Origin: Methanomassiliicoccales archaeon
GTDB taxonomy: Archaea > Thermoplasmatota > Thermoplasmata > Methanomassiliicoccales > UBA472
Direction: 5' to 3'
Assembly: GCA_025457905.1 (NCBI GenBank)
Contig: JALOTM010000031.1
Span: 1 to 8,011, forward strand
DNA: 8,011 nucleotides
Shown here: piece by piece, positions 6,833 to 8,011 of the stretch
Numbering within the stretch: the first letter of the stretch is position 1
Layout: each line of letters starts with the position of its first letter
The notes under the pieces: generated by a model
The model's database searches: none
The model's input: only the letters and a program-made list of their open reading frames with translations
Told to the model about the DNA's origin: nothing
Translations under genes and position numbers: made by a program

Positions 6833-7486
6833 TCAGAACCTCTTCCCGCACCTGGGGCAGTACTGCGAGCCAGGCGGCACCTCGGCACCGCAGTCGGGGC
6901 ACTTCCCGACCACTACCTGGACCACTGGAGCCCTGCGCTTGCGGAAGAATATTAGGTAGAGGATCAGGATGGCCGCCACGATGAACACCACCCCGCCCAC
7001 AGCCAGCGCCAGGAGGAAGTTGTAGAGCTCACCGGGCACGGAGGCGTTGAGCGCGGTGACGGTGTACTGGACCCTGACGGAGCCAGTGGGGTCGGCGCCA
7101 CCAGCTGGCCGGTCGGTGTTGTCCAGGACCACGTAGTACCGCTCCCCGACCACCGGGGTCAGGCACACCCCCGACCCGCTCATGCCGTCGAGGACGGAGC
7201 CGGCGATGTAGCTGAAGGGAGCGCCGACCTCGTACGCGCTGTAGTCCGCCTGTCCCATCACCAGCAGGTCCACGGCCGTGCCCAGCTCAACGCTGAAGGC
7301 GAAGGTGACCTGGGCGTCGCTCTCCGCCTCATAGAGCATTACCACCTCGAACCTGTCGAACCCCACGGTCCTGGTCTCGGTGTTGGTCCAGGTGGCTGCC
7401 TGCGCCCCGGGCGCGAGCAGGATGGCCCCGATCATGAGGCTGAGCATGAGGAAGGCTGCCGGCCTGGCCAGCTTGATGGCGGACAT
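6833..7486 (-). CDS. Secreted-domain/single-TM/zinc-ribbon membrane protein, paralogue 2
   Basis: The 217-residue protein has the same plan as its neighbours. A signal peptide at 1-30 (MSAIKLARPA, then a hydrophobic core) ends at a likely AQA-A cleavage site. The beta-rich external domain (about 31-150) contains VDLLVMGQADYSAY and RYYVVLDNTDRPAGGADPTG. One strong membrane span at about 157-181 is followed by RKRR, so the C-terminus faces the cytoplasm. The zinc ribbon uses Cys196, 199, 210 and 213 with ten residues between the pairs. ATG 7486 is chosen over the longer frame to 7597 because it opens with a perfect signal peptide. No Shine-Dalgarno precedes it, and a TATA-like box about 27 bases upstream suggests a leaderless message. 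The external domain could be a jelly-roll of the PPC or GOLD kind, a guess from its pattern only. Function unknown. Confidence 0.87.
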   Translation of the reverse strand: MSAIKLARPAAFLMLSLMIGAILLAPGAQAATWTNTETRTVGFDRFEVVMLYEAESDAQVTFAFSVELGTAVDLLVMGQADYSAYEVGAPFSYIAGSVLDGMSGSGVCLTPVVGERYYVVLDNTDRPAGGADPTGSVRVQYTVTALNASVPGELYNFLLALAVGGVVFIVAAILILYLIFFRKRRAPVVQVVVGKCPDCGAEVPPGSQYCPRCGKRF

Positions 7487-7508
7487 GGTCGTTATCAGGA
7501 AGGATGAG

Positions 7509-7516
7509 CGATAAAA
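7509..7516 (-). promoter_or_regulatory. TATA-like box of paralogue 2 (leaderless start predicted)
   Basis: On the minus strand TTTTATCG follows GGCAAAAACC and is centred about 27 bases before ATG 7486. In archaea this spacing would start transcription at or within a base or two of the ATG. The lack of any Shine-Dalgarno before this ATG agrees with leaderless translation. Confidence 0.5.
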
Positions 7517-7536
7517 GGTTTTTGCCGCATCCAGGC

Positions 7537-8011
7537 TCAGATGCGGTTGCCGCACTTGGGGCAGAACGTGTACTCCGACGGCGCCTGAGCACCGCATCTG
7601 GGGCAGACCTTGAACCCGGTGGCCGGGTACTTGCCCGGCATGCCCCCCTTGGACTTCATGCCCTTGAAGAGGAAGAACAGGACCACGATCACGACGATGG
7701 CCACCACCACGCCGATGATGATGAACAGGCTCATGAAGTTGGAGCCAGCGGCGATGCTCTCCACGTTCCCTCCCCCGAGTTCGAAGGCCACCTGCGCCTC
7801 GTCCTCGGGGCCCGAGGGGAACGCCCCACCGGCCGGCTTGTTGGTGTTGTCGATGATCAGGTAATACTCCGTCCCGCTCACCAGCTCATCCATTCCGCTC
7901 TCCACGAATCCGGTGGCGAAGGTGTTCAGACGGCTCATGGGCAGGAAGCTGAAGGCATCGTCCTGCTTGTAGGCCTCGAAGTCGTCCGATTCCAGGAGCA
8001 GGATGTCCACG
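7537..8011 (-). CDS. Secreted-domain/single-TM/zinc-ribbon membrane protein, paralogue 3 (N-terminus outside window)
   Basis: The frame runs off the right edge, and 157-158 residues are visible. The GTG at 8010 is internal: it codes the Val of VDILLLESDDFEAY, which aligns with VDLLVMGQADYSAY at residues 72-85 of paralogue 2. About 70 residues, probably including a signal peptide, therefore lie outside. The visible part contains EYYLIIDNTNKPAGGAFPSG. A membrane span (visible residues about 93-115, very rich in Ile and Val) is followed by KGMKSKGG, which puts the C-terminus in the cytoplasm. The zinc ribbon is at visible Cys136, 139, 150 and 153, with the same ten-residue spacing. It is separated from paralogue 2 by 50 bases. 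Function unknown. Confidence 0.85.
   Translation of the reverse strand, partial: VDILLLESDDFEAYKQDDAFSFLPMSRLNTFATGFVESGMDELVSGTEYYLIIDNTNKPAGGAFPSGPEDEAQVAFELGGGNVESIAAGSNFMSLFIIIGVVVAIVVIVVLFFLFKGMKSKGGMPGKYPATGFKVCPRCGAQAPSEYTFCPKCGNRI

Noticed and set aside
6753..6902. N-terminal extension of zinc-ribbon paralogue 1 to 6902
   Set aside because: The extra residues run into the 3' end of paralogue 2 and would bury the signal peptide; ATG 6752 has a Shine-Dalgarno and starts the signal sequence.
1..8011. CRISPR array, tRNA or rRNA gene, insertion sequence or integrase
   Set aside because: I looked for regularly spaced repeats, cloverleaf-like elements, transposase motifs and terminal repeats, and saw none.

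Overview
The window reads as GC-rich archaeal chromosome. The first complete gene is an archaeal/eukaryotic-type translation initiation factor aIF5B (short, about 590 residues, with the archaeal C-terminal helix rather than the bacterial IF2 layout). Start regions carry archaeal TATA-like boxes and G-rich Shine-Dalgarno tracts, and oligo-T runs sit where archaeal terminators are expected. An oxygen-independent (radical SAM) sulfatase maturase suggests an anaerobe. Gene content and base composition would suit a Thermoplasmatota lineage such as a Methanomassiliicoccales-like archaeon, but that placement is inference from general resemblance and no search was run.

Layout, left to right. (1) 3-71 (+): the last 22 codons of an unidentified gene. 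(2) 196-1962 (+): infB/aIF5B. (3) 1963-2383: a 421-base gene-free stretch, GC-rich at first and then AT-rich, with a T7 tract, a long imperfect dyad, a TATA-like box and a 7-bp inverted repeat between that box and the next start codon. (4) 2384-4756 (+): a large type I sulfatase with an intact formylglycine motif and a C-terminal beta-sandwich. (5) 4815-6083 (+): a radical SAM/SPASM anaerobic sulfatase-maturating enzyme. (6) 6087-8011 (-): three tandem paralogues, the last cut by the window edge. Each has (or is inferred to have) a signal peptide, a beta-rich external domain, one membrane span and a C-terminal cytoplasmic double-CxxC zinc ribbon.

How the genes work together. The sulfatase and maturase form an evident two-gene module: the maturase would oxidise Cys93 of the sulfatase to formylglycine and so activate it without oxygen. 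The sulfatase has no export signal, so it probably hydrolyses a sulfate ester inside the cell. It resembles a sulfatase subgroup common in bacteria, so lateral acquisition is plausible. The convergent cluster of single-pass zinc-ribbon proteins is the least explained part of the window. Its members share one architecture, and two of them share a promoter-proximal motif, so they look like a family of surface sensors or membrane adaptors expanded by tandem duplication.
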